DNA from: Rhodospirillaceae bacterium
Lineage (GTDB): Bacteria; Pseudomonadota; Alphaproteobacteria; UBA6615
Assembly (NCBI GenBank): GCA_018667335.1
Contig: JABIVD010000046.1
Span: 1 to 52,538 of the forward strand
Direction of reading: 5' to 3'
DNA length: 52,538 nt
In this document: positions 17,661 to 25,812 of the stretch, piece after piece
How positions within the stretch are numbered: position 1 is the stretch's first letter
Layout of the letters: every line of letters begins with the position of its first letter
Notes under the pieces: generated by a model
What the model saw: only the letters and a program-made list of their open reading frames with translations
The model's database searches: none
What the model was told of the DNA's origin: nothing
Position numbers and translations under genes: made by a program

Positions 17661-18149
17661 CTAGTCCATGACGTAGGCGAGGTGTCCGTCGAGCACAGCG
17701 CCCGCCGGGATCGTCCCGTCATTGACCTGGGCGGTCACGACGACGCCGTCGAGGCTCTCGAACAGCTTCGTCTCGTCGCCGCCGAGCGTGCCGCCCGGTG
17801 CGAACGCGCCCGCCGAGGACGCCGCCACGCCGTCATCGAGGCCGTTCGGGTCGGCCGCGGTCTCGCCCGAGCCGTCGTCCGCCCGATGCGCGCCCCAGCC
17901 CAGATCGATCGTCCGGCTCGCGCCCAGCGCCGAATGCGCCATCCGCGACAGGGGCAGGATCACGCGTACTTTTCCCTTGGGCAAATTGACCAGCCGCGCG
18001 ATCGAACCGGCGTCACCGGCCGCCGGCCCTTGCGTGAAGTTGAACCGCGCAAACCGCAGCCGCCCATGGGCCTCATGGGTCGGATTCTGGATCCGCGGCA
18101 CGGCCTGCGTGTTGGCGTACTGGGTACTGTTTTCGGTCGTGATAGCCAT
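17661..18149 (-). CDS. Putative capsid-associated structural protein
   Basis: A 162-aa protein without transmembrane helices, beginning MAITTENSTQYANTQAVPRI and rich in Gly/Ala/Asp. It has a central IARLVNLPKGKVRVILPLSR and a C-terminal GTIPAGAVLDGHLAYVMD. It sits directly after the major capsid gene, as head decoration or head-completion proteins do in podoviral clusters. Separated from the capsid stop by the 60-bp direct repeat, it ends before a strong terminator. I recognise no named family, and the call is from position and composition. Confidence 0.6.
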   Translation of the reverse strand: MAITTENSTQYANTQAVPRIQNPTHEAHGRLRFARFNFTQGPAAGDAGSIARLVNLPKGKVRVILPLSRMAHSALGASRTIDLGWGAHRADDGSGETAADPNGLDDGVAASSAGAFAPGGTLGGDETKLFESLDGVVVTAQVNDGTIPAGAVLDGHLAYVMD

Positions 18150-18190
18150 CGGCCACCTCCGTTCTCAATAAGATTGGAAAAACCCCTTCG

Positions 18191-18303
18191 CATTCCCGAC
18201 AAGACGCAACGCCGCGCTCGGCGGGTCTGGGCGAATGGCAAAGACAAACCCATTCCCGACAAGACCCAGCGCCACGCGCGGCGGATCCGGGCGAAGGGAA
18301 AAA
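18191..18303. repeat. Imperfect direct repeat, 60-bp period
   Basis: CATTCCCGACAAGAC begins at 18191 and again at 18251. The two copies match over most of 53-60 bp, including GCGCTCGGCGGGTCTGGGCG versus GCGCGCGGCGGATCCGGGCG. They fill the gap between the capsid stop (18306) and the next minus-strand gene (start 18149). The second copy ends in the A-rich stretch adjoining the capsid stop. Confidence 0.85.
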
Positions 18304-18305
18304 AA

Positions 18306-19187
18306 CTAGCTCTCGACGCAGTCGATCTGCACGACCTTCTCTTCCTGCATCCGGGTCGCCCCGATATCCATGGAAGCGTAGACCTGCGCCGCGTAGTTCT
18401 TGTTCGGCAGCGGGTCGATCTTGGCCGTGATGTCCTGTCCCAGGCCGAGCAGCACGCCCGACTTGGCCCAGGCGAAGCACGACCGGGTACTGCCGCTCTT
18501 CGGCAACAGCGTCCCGTCGGCGGCGTCTTCCAGGCGGATGAACCTGAAGCCGTAGAAGCCCTCGACTCCACCCGACACCAGCACCTTCTGGGTGTTGTAA
18601 TCGACCGACTTGACCTCGTTCGTGTCCATGAACTCGTCCTCCTGGGCCGAGGTCCACGCCACATAGAGGTCGTCGCCGGGCATGATCGCGTTGTTCGCCT
18701 TGAACAGCTTCATCGCGCTGCGCAGCTTCGCCAACGTGAAGCCCGCACCGCCCGCCGCGAGCTTCTGGCCGGCCGGCAGGGTGACCGCGTTGGTTCCCGT
18801 CTCGCCGGTGTAGGCCGTGCCGAGTGCCGCCGTGGCGATCTCCCGGTCGATCGCCCGGTTGAGCGCCGCCGCGAAGGCCTGTGAATAGGCATTCGTCGGG
18901 TCGTTGAGGGTCCGGATCAGATCCGGCACATCGACCAGGTCGGCCACGCGGTAGGTCTTGGCGGCCACCGAGCGTCGCTTGTGGGGCGTCGACACATACT
19001 GGGTGTCGCCGTGGCGCTCGGTCGCCTCGGTCGCGGCGACGGCGCCCACCTGGTCGAAGAAGGCGCGCTTGGAACTGATCGCCTCCTCGCGCACGCTCGT
19101 GCGCATCTGGCTACTCATCTGCTGCACGAGCATCTCGATACCGCTCTTGTATTCCTGCCGGAAGGCAGTCGTGATCTCGACGGACAT
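18306..19187 (-). CDS. Major capsid protein
   Basis: A 293-aa protein starting MSVEITTAFRQEYKSGIEML. It continues with an N-terminal helix rich in Glu/Arg, TQYVSTPHKRRSVAAKTYRV, a DLIRTLNDPTNAYSQAFAAA segment, and a C-terminal QEEKVVQIDCVES. The size and its place between portal and tail genes fit a podovirus-type HK97-fold capsid subunit made without a fused scaffold. Conserved-looking features include NDPTNAYSQAFAAALNRAID and DDLYVAWTSAQEDEF. The coat lattice cannot be inferred. The stop (TAG, 18306-18308) is flanked downstream by the 60-bp repeat. Confidence 0.8.
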   Translation of the reverse strand: MSVEITTAFRQEYKSGIEMLVQQMSSQMRTSVREEAISSKRAFFDQVGAVAATEATERHGDTQYVSTPHKRRSVAAKTYRVADLVDVPDLIRTLNDPTNAYSQAFAAALNRAIDREIATAALGTAYTGETGTNAVTLPAGQKLAAGGAGFTLAKLRSAMKLFKANNAIMPGDDLYVAWTSAQEDEFMDTNEVKSVDYNTQKVLVSGGVEGFYGFRFIRLEDAADGTLLPKSGSTRSCFAWAKSGVLLGLGQDITAKIDPLPNKNYAAQVYASMDIGATRMQEEKVVQIDCVES

Positions 19188-19378
19188 ATCCGTCCTCCAT
19201 CAGTGGTTGAAAGGGATGACTGACGAAGGGCTGCCCGCATCCCGAAGGACCACGGACCCGTCTCGCATTTTCACGCCCGCGTCGGGCGGCCCGGCTTTCG
19301 GGCAGGGCACCGGACCCGCGCGCGCGGCTTTAACCGGGCGGCGGGCTGGCCGGGGTTTTGGAAACTATTCTCACATCG

Positions 19379-20965
19379 TCATGGCCGGGGGCCGCCCTCG
19401 CGCTCTGCGCGTTGGCGTAGAAATGCCGTTCCGGGCATCTCCTGCACAGGCACCTCGACCGCCCGCAGCGCGCGCAGGGCGGCGACATCCACCGCACCAC
19501 GCAATGCCTTGGCCGGCACGCCATTGGCCTCGGCGATCAGGCGCAGCCCGGCGTCGGGGTCAATCAAATCGGTCACCTGCGGGTCGATCGCCGCCATCGC
19601 CTCGGCCGCCTCCAGGGTGCGCAGCACCGCCTGGGCGTCGCCGGCCTTCTGGGCCCGGGCGATCGGCGAGACGTGGTCCACGCGCAGGGGCACGCCGATC
19701 AACACATCAGGCAGCGGCGGCAACGCACCCGCCCGTAGCAGGATCCCGAACACCCGCTCGATCATGGGCTCCAGCAGCTCGGCCTGCTGGCGGCCCAGCA
19801 TCGGGCCGAGCAACCGCTGCATCTCCTGCACCAGCTGCAACACCTGGGTCGCGGTCATCCGCGGGTCCTGGAAGAGCTGCAGCAGGCTGTGATGGAACGC
19901 CGCGCGCACGGCGTCGCGGCGCTGCTCCATCATCTCCAGGCCGATATCGATCCGCGGTGCGACCGGCAGCGGCCGCAGCGGGTCCTGGGACAGCGCACCC
20001 GCCCGCACCACGTTGATCCCGCCGGGCTGGGTGCGCAGCGGCATGACCACGCCGTCGTCGGCGATCAGCAGCGGCGGATCGACCGCCTTCTGCGCCGCCT
20101 TGAGTATGGTCTTGCTCATCTCGTTGAGCATCTTCTGGTCGGGCAACGCGTTCCACCCGGGCGCGCGGCCATAGATCTCGCCCGCATCCTTCGACCAGCG
20201 CGGCACCATGTAGGGCATCTCGTGATAGCCGCCTTCGGCCACCAGCGCGCGCTCGTCCACATTCACGTAGGTGGACGCAAAGGCAAATGCGCCCAGCGGC
20301 CCTGACCGAACCTCACCGGCAGCCGGCTTCACACAATGCAGAAACGAGAAACTCCGCTCGCCCTTGCCCGCCTCCAGCGCCGCCGTCACCGCCTTGCCCG
20401 CGGCCTGACCCCAGGCCTGGTGGGCCTGGCGCGCGGTAAATTTGAACCGGCGGAACACCGTGTCGACGCGCCCCTCGGCATTCTCGGCGATATGGATTTC
20501 GCCCAGCGGCCGGGCGGAGAACAGGATGCCCCGGCCCGGCCGGTCACCCACGTAGAGTGCCGCCGTGCCGAAGGCCACCTGGTCGAGATAGACCTCGTGG
20601 ATCTGCGGCGCGAAGTTCCCCTCCGGCGCATTGAACGCGGCATACAGCGCATCCTCCGCTTCGCCCAGCCAGGCCCGCACCGCCTCATCCTCCGCCAGCG
20701 CCCCATCCTCGGGCCGCAGCGCGAACCAGCGCAGCGCCGGATTGGTCAGGAACGAGTGCAGCGCCGCCGCGAGCAGGTCTGCCGCCTGGAGCCCGGTCGT
20801 ATCGTAGATGCGCGCCATCCGCTTACGGCCCGGCGACGCGCCGGCGGTGAAATCACGGCGTCCGAGCAGGTGATCGGCGATCTCCTGCCAGACGGACTGG
20901 AAGGCGGCACGGCCGGCGGCCACGTCGTCCCATTGGCGCAGGATGTCCTGGGCGGTGTCAGGCAT
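19379..20965 (-). CDS. Portal (head-tail connector) protein, T7 gp8-like
   Basis: A 528-aa protein. MPDTAQDILRQWDDVAAGRA and FQSVWQEIADHLLGRRDF then ARIYDTTGLQAADLLAAALH and SFLTNPALRWFALRP are the T7-like head-tail connector signature. A dodecamer of this protein forms the DNA channel of the capsid. The middle holds PRWSKDAGEIYGRAPGWNAL and ALPDQKMLNEMSKTILKAAQ, also typical. It lies 191 nt upstream of the capsid gene, and that gap holds no other gene. It is divergent from the sulfatase. The length is normal. Confidence 0.93.
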   Translation of the reverse strand: MPDTAQDILRQWDDVAAGRAAFQSVWQEIADHLLGRRDFTAGASPGRKRMARIYDTTGLQAADLLAAALHSFLTNPALRWFALRPEDGALAEDEAVRAWLGEAEDALYAAFNAPEGNFAPQIHEVYLDQVAFGTAALYVGDRPGRGILFSARPLGEIHIAENAEGRVDTVFRRFKFTARQAHQAWGQAAGKAVTAALEAGKGERSFSFLHCVKPAAGEVRSGPLGAFAFASTYVNVDERALVAEGGYHEMPYMVPRWSKDAGEIYGRAPGWNALPDQKMLNEMSKTILKAAQKAVDPPLLIADDGVVMPLRTQPGGINVVRAGALSQDPLRPLPVAPRIDIGLEMMEQRRDAVRAAFHHSLLQLFQDPRMTATQVLQLVQEMQRLLGPMLGRQQAELLEPMIERVFGILLRAGALPPLPDVLIGVPLRVDHVSPIARAQKAGDAQAVLRTLEAAEAMAAIDPQVTDLIDPDAGLRLIAEANGVPAKALRGAVDVAALRALRAVEVPVQEMPGTAFLRQRAEREGGPRP

Positions 20966-20992
20966 GCGAATGTCCTTGGTAGATTGGTGTGG

Positions 20993-21012
20993 CGCGAGAC
21001 GCGCATCTCGCG
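20993..21012. promoter_or_regulatory. Inverted repeat in the portal/sulfatase divergent gap
   Basis: CGCGAGA-cgcgca-TCTCGCG is a perfect 7-bp inverted repeat in the 79-nt gap between the divergent portal (start 20965) and sulfatase (start 21045) genes. It could be an operator controlling both, or a chance GC-rich dyad. No other evidence is available. Confidence 0.35.
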
Positions 21013-21044
21013 TTCACGCTGGGGTGGTGCTAGCGTTTGCGGTG

Positions 21045-22316
21045 ATGAGGCGACGTGATTTCTTATTGGCGACCGGCGCATCGCTGCTGCCGGTCAGGGC
21101 CCGGGCGCAAACACCGATGAATGTGTTGGTGCTGATCGCCGACGACATGCGCGCCGACCTGATGGGCGTCGCCGGCAACAAGCTCGTCCGGACACCGAAT
21201 CTCGACCGCCTGGCCCGCGCCGGACTCTACTTCCCAGACGCGTTTGTCACGACGTCGGTGTGCCCGACGAGCCGCGCCAGCATCATGCTCGGCGAATACG
21301 CCTCCCGGCACAAGAACATCGATTTCGGCACTCCTCTAGCGGCGAACCAGTGGGAAACCTCCTATCACGGCCGTCTGAAAGCCCAGGGTTACCGGACCGG
21401 GTATATCGGCAAATGGGGTCTCGGCGGCCCGCTGCCCAGCGGGTTCGACGTCTTCGATGGTTTCGCCGGGCCGGGCAAATACATCGAGGCCGGTCGCAAG
21501 CACCTGACCGCCCATCTCGCCGACCGCGCCCTGGAGTTCATCACCGACCAACGCGACCCCTACTGCCTCACCGTCGGCTTTTGGGCACCCCACGCCGAGC
21601 CCGGTCCGGACCCGGCACCCGCCGAGGAGCGGTTCAGGGCGCTGTATCGCGACGCGGATCTCACGCCGGCACGCACGTTCAGCGGCACCTACAATGACGA
21701 CCTGCCCGACAGCCTGAAGGAAGCCCATTCGGCCAGCCTGTTCGCGGACCAGCTCGCCACTCCCGAGCGCTACCGCGCCTTCCTGGCCGGCTATCTGGGC
21801 CTGATCACAGGCATGGACGACGCCATCGGGCGTATCCTGTCGGCGGTCGATCTCGACAACACCCTGGTCATCTTTCTGTCGGACAACGGCTTTTTCCTGG
21901 GCGAGCATGGCCTGCCCGGAAAATGGCTGGCGTTTGAGGAATCGATTCGCATTCCGCTCATCGTCAAGGCACCAGGCGTCACGGGCGTCTCAAACGAGCT
22001 GGCACTCAACATCGATGTCGCGCCGACAATCTACGGTGCCCTGGGTCTGCGCCATCGCCGCGACGGCCATGATCTGCTGCGCAACCGCCGGGACCATTTC
22101 TTCTACGAGTACGCACTGGCCACGTTCGGGGCCGCCGGCATCCGCACCCGGGACAAGAAGTTCGTGATCATGCCCGAGCATGAGTTCGAGATGGCCTTTG
22201 ACCTCAAAGCCGACCCCTTCGAGCAGAACAATCTGGCGCAGGAAAACCCGGACTGGGTTGCACTGCTTCGAGAGAAAGTCGTCGCCCGATATGGAGACAC
22301 ACTGCTGGCAGACTAG
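21045..22316 (+). CDS. Tat-type sulfatase (alkaline-phosphatase superfamily)
   Basis: A 423-aa protein. A twin-arginine signal (MRRRDFLLATGASLLPVRARA) precedes the sulfatase core with VLVLIADDMRADLMG (metal ligands), the catalytic Cys73 in VCPTSRASI and the late LVIFLSDNGFFLGEHGLPGK metal site. Formylglycine sulfatases hydrolyse sulfate esters, and the C-x-T-S-R form replaces the usual C-x-P-x-R proline with threonine. It lies on the plus strand inside the phage structural block and is convergent with the fibre gene, sharing a CTAG stop palindrome. This suggests acquisition. The substrate is unknown. Confidence 0.85.
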   Translation: MRRRDFLLATGASLLPVRARAQTPMNVLVLIADDMRADLMGVAGNKLVRTPNLDRLARAGLYFPDAFVTTSVCPTSRASIMLGEYASRHKNIDFGTPLAANQWETSYHGRLKAQGYRTGYIGKWGLGGPLPSGFDVFDGFAGPGKYIEAGRKHLTAHLADRALEFITDQRDPYCLTVGFWAPHAEPGPDPAPAEERFRALYRDADLTPARTFSGTYNDDLPDSLKEAHSASLFADQLATPERYRAFLAGYLGLITGMDDAIGRILSAVDLDNTLVIFLSDNGFFLGEHGLPGKWLAFEESIRIPLIVKAPGVTGVSNELALNIDVAPTIYGALGLRHRRDGHDLLRNRRDHFFYEYALATFGAAGIRTRDKKFVIMPEHEFEMAFDLKADPFEQNNLAQENPDWVALLREKVVARYGDTLLAD

Positions 22317-22786
22317 CCGGCGGACGGCGTACCTGTGACGTATGTACCGGTTACTCGGATTGCGGAATTATTGGCCATATCCGACGCTTCGATCGCCTTG
22401 TCTCCAACATTGTCGCCAAATTGAAGTAGCTGCATATACGAAACGCCACCGGGTGCCGTGAGCAAGGGAAAATAGTATCCATTAGCGGTATCGAGATTGA
22501 CGAATTGAAAACGCGCAATATCAACTGCGGACGAATTGTGACTCCCCCCCGACCCCACAAACGGCAGTCCGGTGATCAGCATCCCTCCCGCCGCCGCGCC
22601 ATCGAAAGCGCTCAACGCTGTAATCCCGGTCACCCAAACCAGCGGCCCGATCTTCACATACTGACCGCCCTGGTTCGCATAGGTATGGCTCCCGGCCACC
22701 ACCGACCCTTCGAGCACCGGCGTCCAGCTGCCCGCCTCATAGTCCGGGGCGCCGGCAATCAGCCGGCTGATTGCCTTGATGCTCAT
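22313..22786 (-). CDS. Putative tail fibre / receptor-binding-type protein
   Basis: A 157-aa protein. MSIKAISRLIAGAPDYEAGS leads to WTPVLEGSVVAGSHTYANQG and GQYVKIGPLVWVTGITALSA, a beta-rich segment of the kind found at the distal ends of phage tail fibres and tailspikes (G-x-W-T-P-x-L, Y-x-x-Q-x-G-x-Y). It starts directly after the stop of the preceding minus-strand gene and ends with TAG overlapping the sulfatase stop. Being only 157 aa and without a long stalk, it might be an appendage tip or a capsid-surface module. It has no signal peptide. Confidence 0.65.
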   Translation of the reverse strand: MSIKAISRLIAGAPDYEAGSWTPVLEGSVVAGSHTYANQGGQYVKIGPLVWVTGITALSAFDGAAAGGMLITGLPFVGSGGSHNSSAVDIARFQFVNLDTANGYYFPLLTAPGGVSYMQLLQFGDNVGDKAIEASDMANNSAIRVTGTYVTGTPSAG

Positions 22787-23098
22787 CTAGGCACCCTCCC
22801 CGAATGAGAAGTAGAGGTCGGCCGTGTCGGCGTTGGTGATGCCCGAGACATGGGTCGCCCAGGCGGGCCGCGTCAACGCCATCACGGCGCCGGGCGGGAT
22901 CGGGATGTTCGGCGCAGACGTGCCGCCCACCGCAGCCACATCGCTCGCACCAAAGTCGATGAATGCGAGCTGCGCGCTGTCGTTGTAGGCCAGCACCTGC
23001 GCCCCGGCGCCATAGCCGGGCATGGCGACCCGGTCGCCGGTGCTCGTCGTGGCCTGCAGGTAGACCCCCGAGGCCTGAATCTTGATCGGTGTGCTCAT
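22787..23098 (-). CDS. Small phage structural protein
   Basis: A 103-aa protein beginning MSTPIKIQASGVYLQATTST and GDRVAMPGYGAGAQVLAYND. It has beta-rich composition and a C-terminal ALTRPAWATHVSGITNADTA and DLYFSFGEGA. The fold looks like a small beta-sandwich of the type that decorates virions or fibres. It directly abuts the fibre gene (22786). Its start at 23098 is chosen over 23140 because the extra residues are Arg/His-rich and unlike the rest. No family name is certain. Confidence 0.55.
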   Translation of the reverse strand: MSTPIKIQASGVYLQATTSTGDRVAMPGYGAGAQVLAYNDSAQLAFIDFGASDVAAVGGTSAPNIPIPPGAVMALTRPAWATHVSGITNADTADLYFSFGEGA

Positions 23099-23102
23099 CT
23101 CG

Positions 23103-23318
23103 TCATGCTCCCAATAGTGTTTTCTTGGAGACCGGCGCATCGCTCGCCAGGCCCGTGAGCCCGCGATCCCCGGTCAAAACGGTGGCCGATCGACCACGCG
23201 CGTTGCCCGCGGCACGAACAGCCCGCTTGCGGGCCGCCTCGACAGCCGGATCGTCACGCGACGGCGCGGGCGGCGGCGGGGGTGGCGGCGGTGGTGGTCT
23301 GGAAAAGACGGCGCTCAT
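23103..23318 (-). CDS. Small proline-rich phage protein
   Basis: A 71-aa protein with a run of ten prolines after MSAVFSR, then a basic linker and a C-terminal TVLTGDRGLTGLASDAPVSK ending KTLLGA. The TxLTGxxGxTG...KTLLG tail is a recurrent ending of small podoviral head-region proteins (recalled, no search). The polyproline run comes from a GGC/GGT repeat at about 23266-23303. The start at 23318 has an AGGAGAAACC-type site. It is on the same strand and nearly contiguous with the two genes that follow it. Confidence 0.55.
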   Translation of the reverse strand: MSAVFSRPPPPPPPPPPAPSRDDPAVEAARKRAVRAAGNARGRSATVLTGDRGLTGLASDAPVSKKTLLGA

Positions 23319-23401
23319 GCTTGGTTTCTCCTGGTTAGAAAAGAGCTCGAATAGGTCGGCCGGGCATTGCCCCACGCACCGGTCGGTGCTTGGATCGGCC
23401 C

Positions 23402-23866
23402 ATGACGTATCTGGCAAAACTCCTGGCGCTGTTGCAGCGCGTTTTCTATCCGCTCACGAACACGCCCGAGCAGGCACTCGCCGCCATGCGCAACGGCACG
23501 ATCGCGGCCTGGATCATGGTCGCGATGCATTTCCTGCTCGGCGCGGTGATGCTGATTCAGCTCTCCGGCGACCCGAGCGTGAACAGCGGCGACCGGCTCA
23601 TCCCGGCGACCATTCAGCTCTTCTTCGCGCTGATTTATGCCGGCCTGGCCACCGCCAACTGGAAGGGATCCCGCGCGTCGGCGGTCACCATCCTCGTGCT
23701 TGTGTTGTTCGATATGTTCGTCGTTATGTCCCGGACTCAGGGCTTCGACCTTCAGCCGATCGCCCAGCTTCAGGCACTCTTCCAGATGATCCCGCTGTTG
23801 CTGGCGATCGGCGGGGTGCGTGGCACCTTCGCCTACGCCCGCTTCGCAAAGACCGGCGAGGTCTGA
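23402..23866 (+). CDS. Four-helix membrane protein of unknown function
   Basis: A 154-aa protein with four predicted transmembrane helices (approximately residues 30-55, 70-90, 93-115 and 125-145; e.g. AAWIMVAMHFLLGAVMLIQL and LVLVLFDMFVVMS). No family is recognised. The start at 23402 is used, though a TTG at 23390 is an alternative. Its stop overlaps the start of the Sel1-repeat gene (TGATG), so the two are co-translated. This gene opens the four-gene plus-strand cassette set against the minus-strand phage block. Confidence 0.65.
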   Translation: MTYLAKLLALLQRVFYPLTNTPEQALAAMRNGTIAAWIMVAMHFLLGAVMLIQLSGDPSVNSGDRLIPATIQLFFALIYAGLATANWKGSRASAVTILVLVLFDMFVVMSRTQGFDLQPIAQLQALFQMIPLLLAIGGVRGTFAYARFAKTGEV

Positions 23867-24612
23867 TGCGCGTGCCGCGCAGCCTGGCACGCTTCATCCC
23901 CGTCATCGGCCTGATCGCCGTCCTGCTGATGGTCGCGGCAGCACCCGCCGGGGCGCAGAATTTCCGGGCCGGTTACAATGCTTATCTGCGCGGCGACTTC
24001 GCCACGGCGCTCAAGGAATGGGAACCGCTGGCACAGCAGGGTTATGCGCAGGCCCAGACCAATCTCGGCACCATGTACAGCCACGCAAAAGGGGTCAGCC
24101 GCAACTATCCCCTGGCGGCGTTCTGGTACCGAAAAGCCGCTGCGCAAGGCAGCAAACGGTCGATGTACAATCTCGGCGTCGCCTACGAATTCGGCCGCGG
24201 GGTAGAGCAAAACGACACCATTGCGCTCAACTGGTATCGCCAGGCCGCCCTGCAGAATCTGGTCGAGGCCATGAACGCCATGGCCTGGCTTTTCGCCACA
24301 TCGCCCGACGACAATCTGCGGGACGGCCGCCAGGCGATCCGCTGGGCGGAGCAGGCCCTCACCCGGCGCGCAAACTCCAAACATCTGGGCACGCTGGCCG
24401 CCGCCTATGCCGAGACCGGCGAATTCCCGAAGGCCGTCGCCGCCGTGGAGCGCGCCATCAACGAACTGGATCGCGAACTTTATAAAACCCGCGTCGCGCA
24501 CACCGAGCGTGACCTGTTCTTGCTCGTGCGCCGCGTAGGTCGAACGGATGAGGCCACGCTGCTGCTCGAGCGCCTCGAATTCTATCGCAGCGGCCAGCCC
24601 ATTCGCGACTGA
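23866..24612 (+). CDS. Sel1-like repeat periplasmic protein
   Basis: A 248-aa protein. A signal peptide (RFIPVIGLIAVLLMVAAAPA-GAQ) is followed by Sel1-like (TPR-related) repeats: NFRAGYNAYLRGDFATALKE, WEPLAQQGYAQAQTNLGTMY, WYRKAAAQGSKRSMYNLGVA and NWYRQAALQNLVEAMNAMAW. A helical C-terminus follows. Such repeats mediate protein-protein contacts in the periplasm or at the inner-membrane surface. The start ATG at 23866 overlaps the upstream stop. A longer frame from 23089 runs through phage genes on the opposite strand and is spurious. Confidence 0.85.
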   Translation: MRVPRSLARFIPVIGLIAVLLMVAAAPAGAQNFRAGYNAYLRGDFATALKEWEPLAQQGYAQAQTNLGTMYSHAKGVSRNYPLAAFWYRKAAAQGSKRSMYNLGVAYEFGRGVEQNDTIALNWYRQAALQNLVEAMNAMAWLFATSPDDNLRDGRQAIRWAEQALTRRANSKHLGTLAAAYAETGEFPKAVAAVERAINELDRELYKTRVAHTERDLFLLVRRVGRTDEATLLLERLEFYRSGQPIRD

Positions 24613-24694
24613 CCCGACGAGGTTGTGGATCAGGCCGACACCGGCCTAGTCTTGACGATCAACCCCTTGACCATCAATCCACGGGAGAACTCAC

Positions 24695-25351
24695 ATGTTC
24701 CGCCGCACGCACACTTGGTTCATGGGCGCGCTCTGTCTTGTCCTGGCGGCCTGCGCCGGCCCCTCCGGCGATTTGACGATCGCCCCCGGACAGGCGCGCT
24801 TCTTCGAGGATGTCGAAAGCGGAAATATCGAATTCCTCGACGCCGCGTCCGGTCAGGTCTGGATGATCGACCATGGCGAGCGCGGCGTGATGGGCACCAC
24901 GATCGCGGATTTCGACGGCAAAATTCTCGGCAGCCCGAGCATCGTGTCCTATATCGGTGATCCGCGCGGCAAACATCTCATCCTCAACGAGCTCGAGGGC
25001 GGCACCACCGGCCCCCTGACCATGGAGATCGGCGCCAACTGGTTCTGGAGCCACAAGGTCGGGACCCGCGACGGCGCGGGAAACCCGGTCCTGTGGGAAT
25101 GGGACAACGTCTGGCACATCGAACATTTCAACCATCAGACCCGTGAAATCTGGATCTACCGCAAGGCGCCGGGCTTCGAAGACACCCATAAGACGCTCGA
25201 ACCCGATGCAGAACCACCGGAAGCCGGCGACTACACCGGGTTCGAAATTCGCAACCTCTCGAACGCCCCGGTCCGCCTCACGCTGGGCTTCGAAGTGCCG
25301 CCGACCGAAGCACGCAAACGTGCGGACGCGATGGCCGCGACCGTAAAGTAA
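24695..25351 (+). CDS. Hypothetical lipoprotein
   Basis: A 218-aa protein with a lipoprotein signal (MFRRTHTWFMGALCLVLAACA, lipobox LAAC at about residues 17-20), so it is lipidated and membrane-anchored outside the cytoplasm. The mature part is beta-rich (GQVWMIDHGERGVMGTTIAD and ANWFWSHKVGTRDGAGN) with no cysteines or recognised catalytic motif. It is 82 nt after the Sel1 gene. I do not recognise a family, and the name rests only on the signal. Confidence 0.7.
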   Translation: MFRRTHTWFMGALCLVLAACAGPSGDLTIAPGQARFFEDVESGNIEFLDAASGQVWMIDHGERGVMGTTIADFDGKILGSPSIVSYIGDPRGKHLILNELEGGTTGPLTMEIGANWFWSHKVGTRDGAGNPVLWEWDNVWHIEHFNHQTREIWIYRKAPGFEDTHKTLEPDAEPPEAGDYTGFEIRNLSNAPVRLTLGFEVPPTEARKRADAMAATVK

Positions 25352-25386
25352 CGCCAGATAACCCCCACACCGGAACAGCAGATATC

Positions 25387-25812
25387 ATGAGCGAAGACCT
25401 CACTCCCCACGCGAAACTTACCGTCCTTGGCGCCCGCAAGATCATCCGCGGCGCCACCGCCAAGGCCGAGGAAATCGGCCAGCCCGAATGCATCGCGGTG
25501 GTCGATGATGGCGGGCATCTCCTGGCTTTCATGCGCATGGACGGGGCCTTCGCCCTGTCCACCGACACGGCCATCGCCAAGGCGGTGACGGCCGCGATCT
25601 ATCGCGCGCCGACCGGCGAAATGCCCGACGGGCCCGACCTTCGCCTCGCCATCGCCACCCAGGGCAAGCGCATCAACCTGCCCGGCGGGCTGCCGATCAT
25701 CGTCGATGGCAAATGCGTCGGCGGCGTCGGGATCGGCTCGGGCACGGGTGCGGAAGACCGGATCTGCGCCAACGCCGGGCTGGCCATGCTCGACGGCGCC
25801 CAGACGTTCTAG
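25387..25812 (+). CDS. GlcG/HbpS-like (DUF336) protein
   Basis: A 141-aa protein. LTVLGARKIIRGATAKAEEI, IAVVDDGGHLLAFMRMDGAF and INLPGGLPIIVDGKCVGGVG with IGSGTGAEDRICANAGLAML are the DUF336/GlcG/HbpS pattern. This family includes heme-binding and glycolate- or propanediol-associated proteins of unclear enzymology. It has no signal peptide, so it is probably cytoplasmic. Its last codons are inside a 17-bp tandem repeat. It closes the plus-strand cassette, 53 nt before the terminase stop. Confidence 0.83.
   Translation: MSEDLTPHAKLTVLGARKIIRGATAKAEEIGQPECIAVVDDGGHLLAFMRMDGAFALSTDTAIAKAVTAAIYRAPTGEMPDGPDLRLAIATQGKRINLPGGLPIIVDGKCVGGVGIGSGTGAEDRICANAGLAMLDGAQTF

Noticed and set aside
23089-23865. 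N-terminal extension of the Sel1 protein to 507 residues
   Set aside because: It runs antisense to phage genes and in another frame through the membrane protein; the signal peptide starts at 23866.
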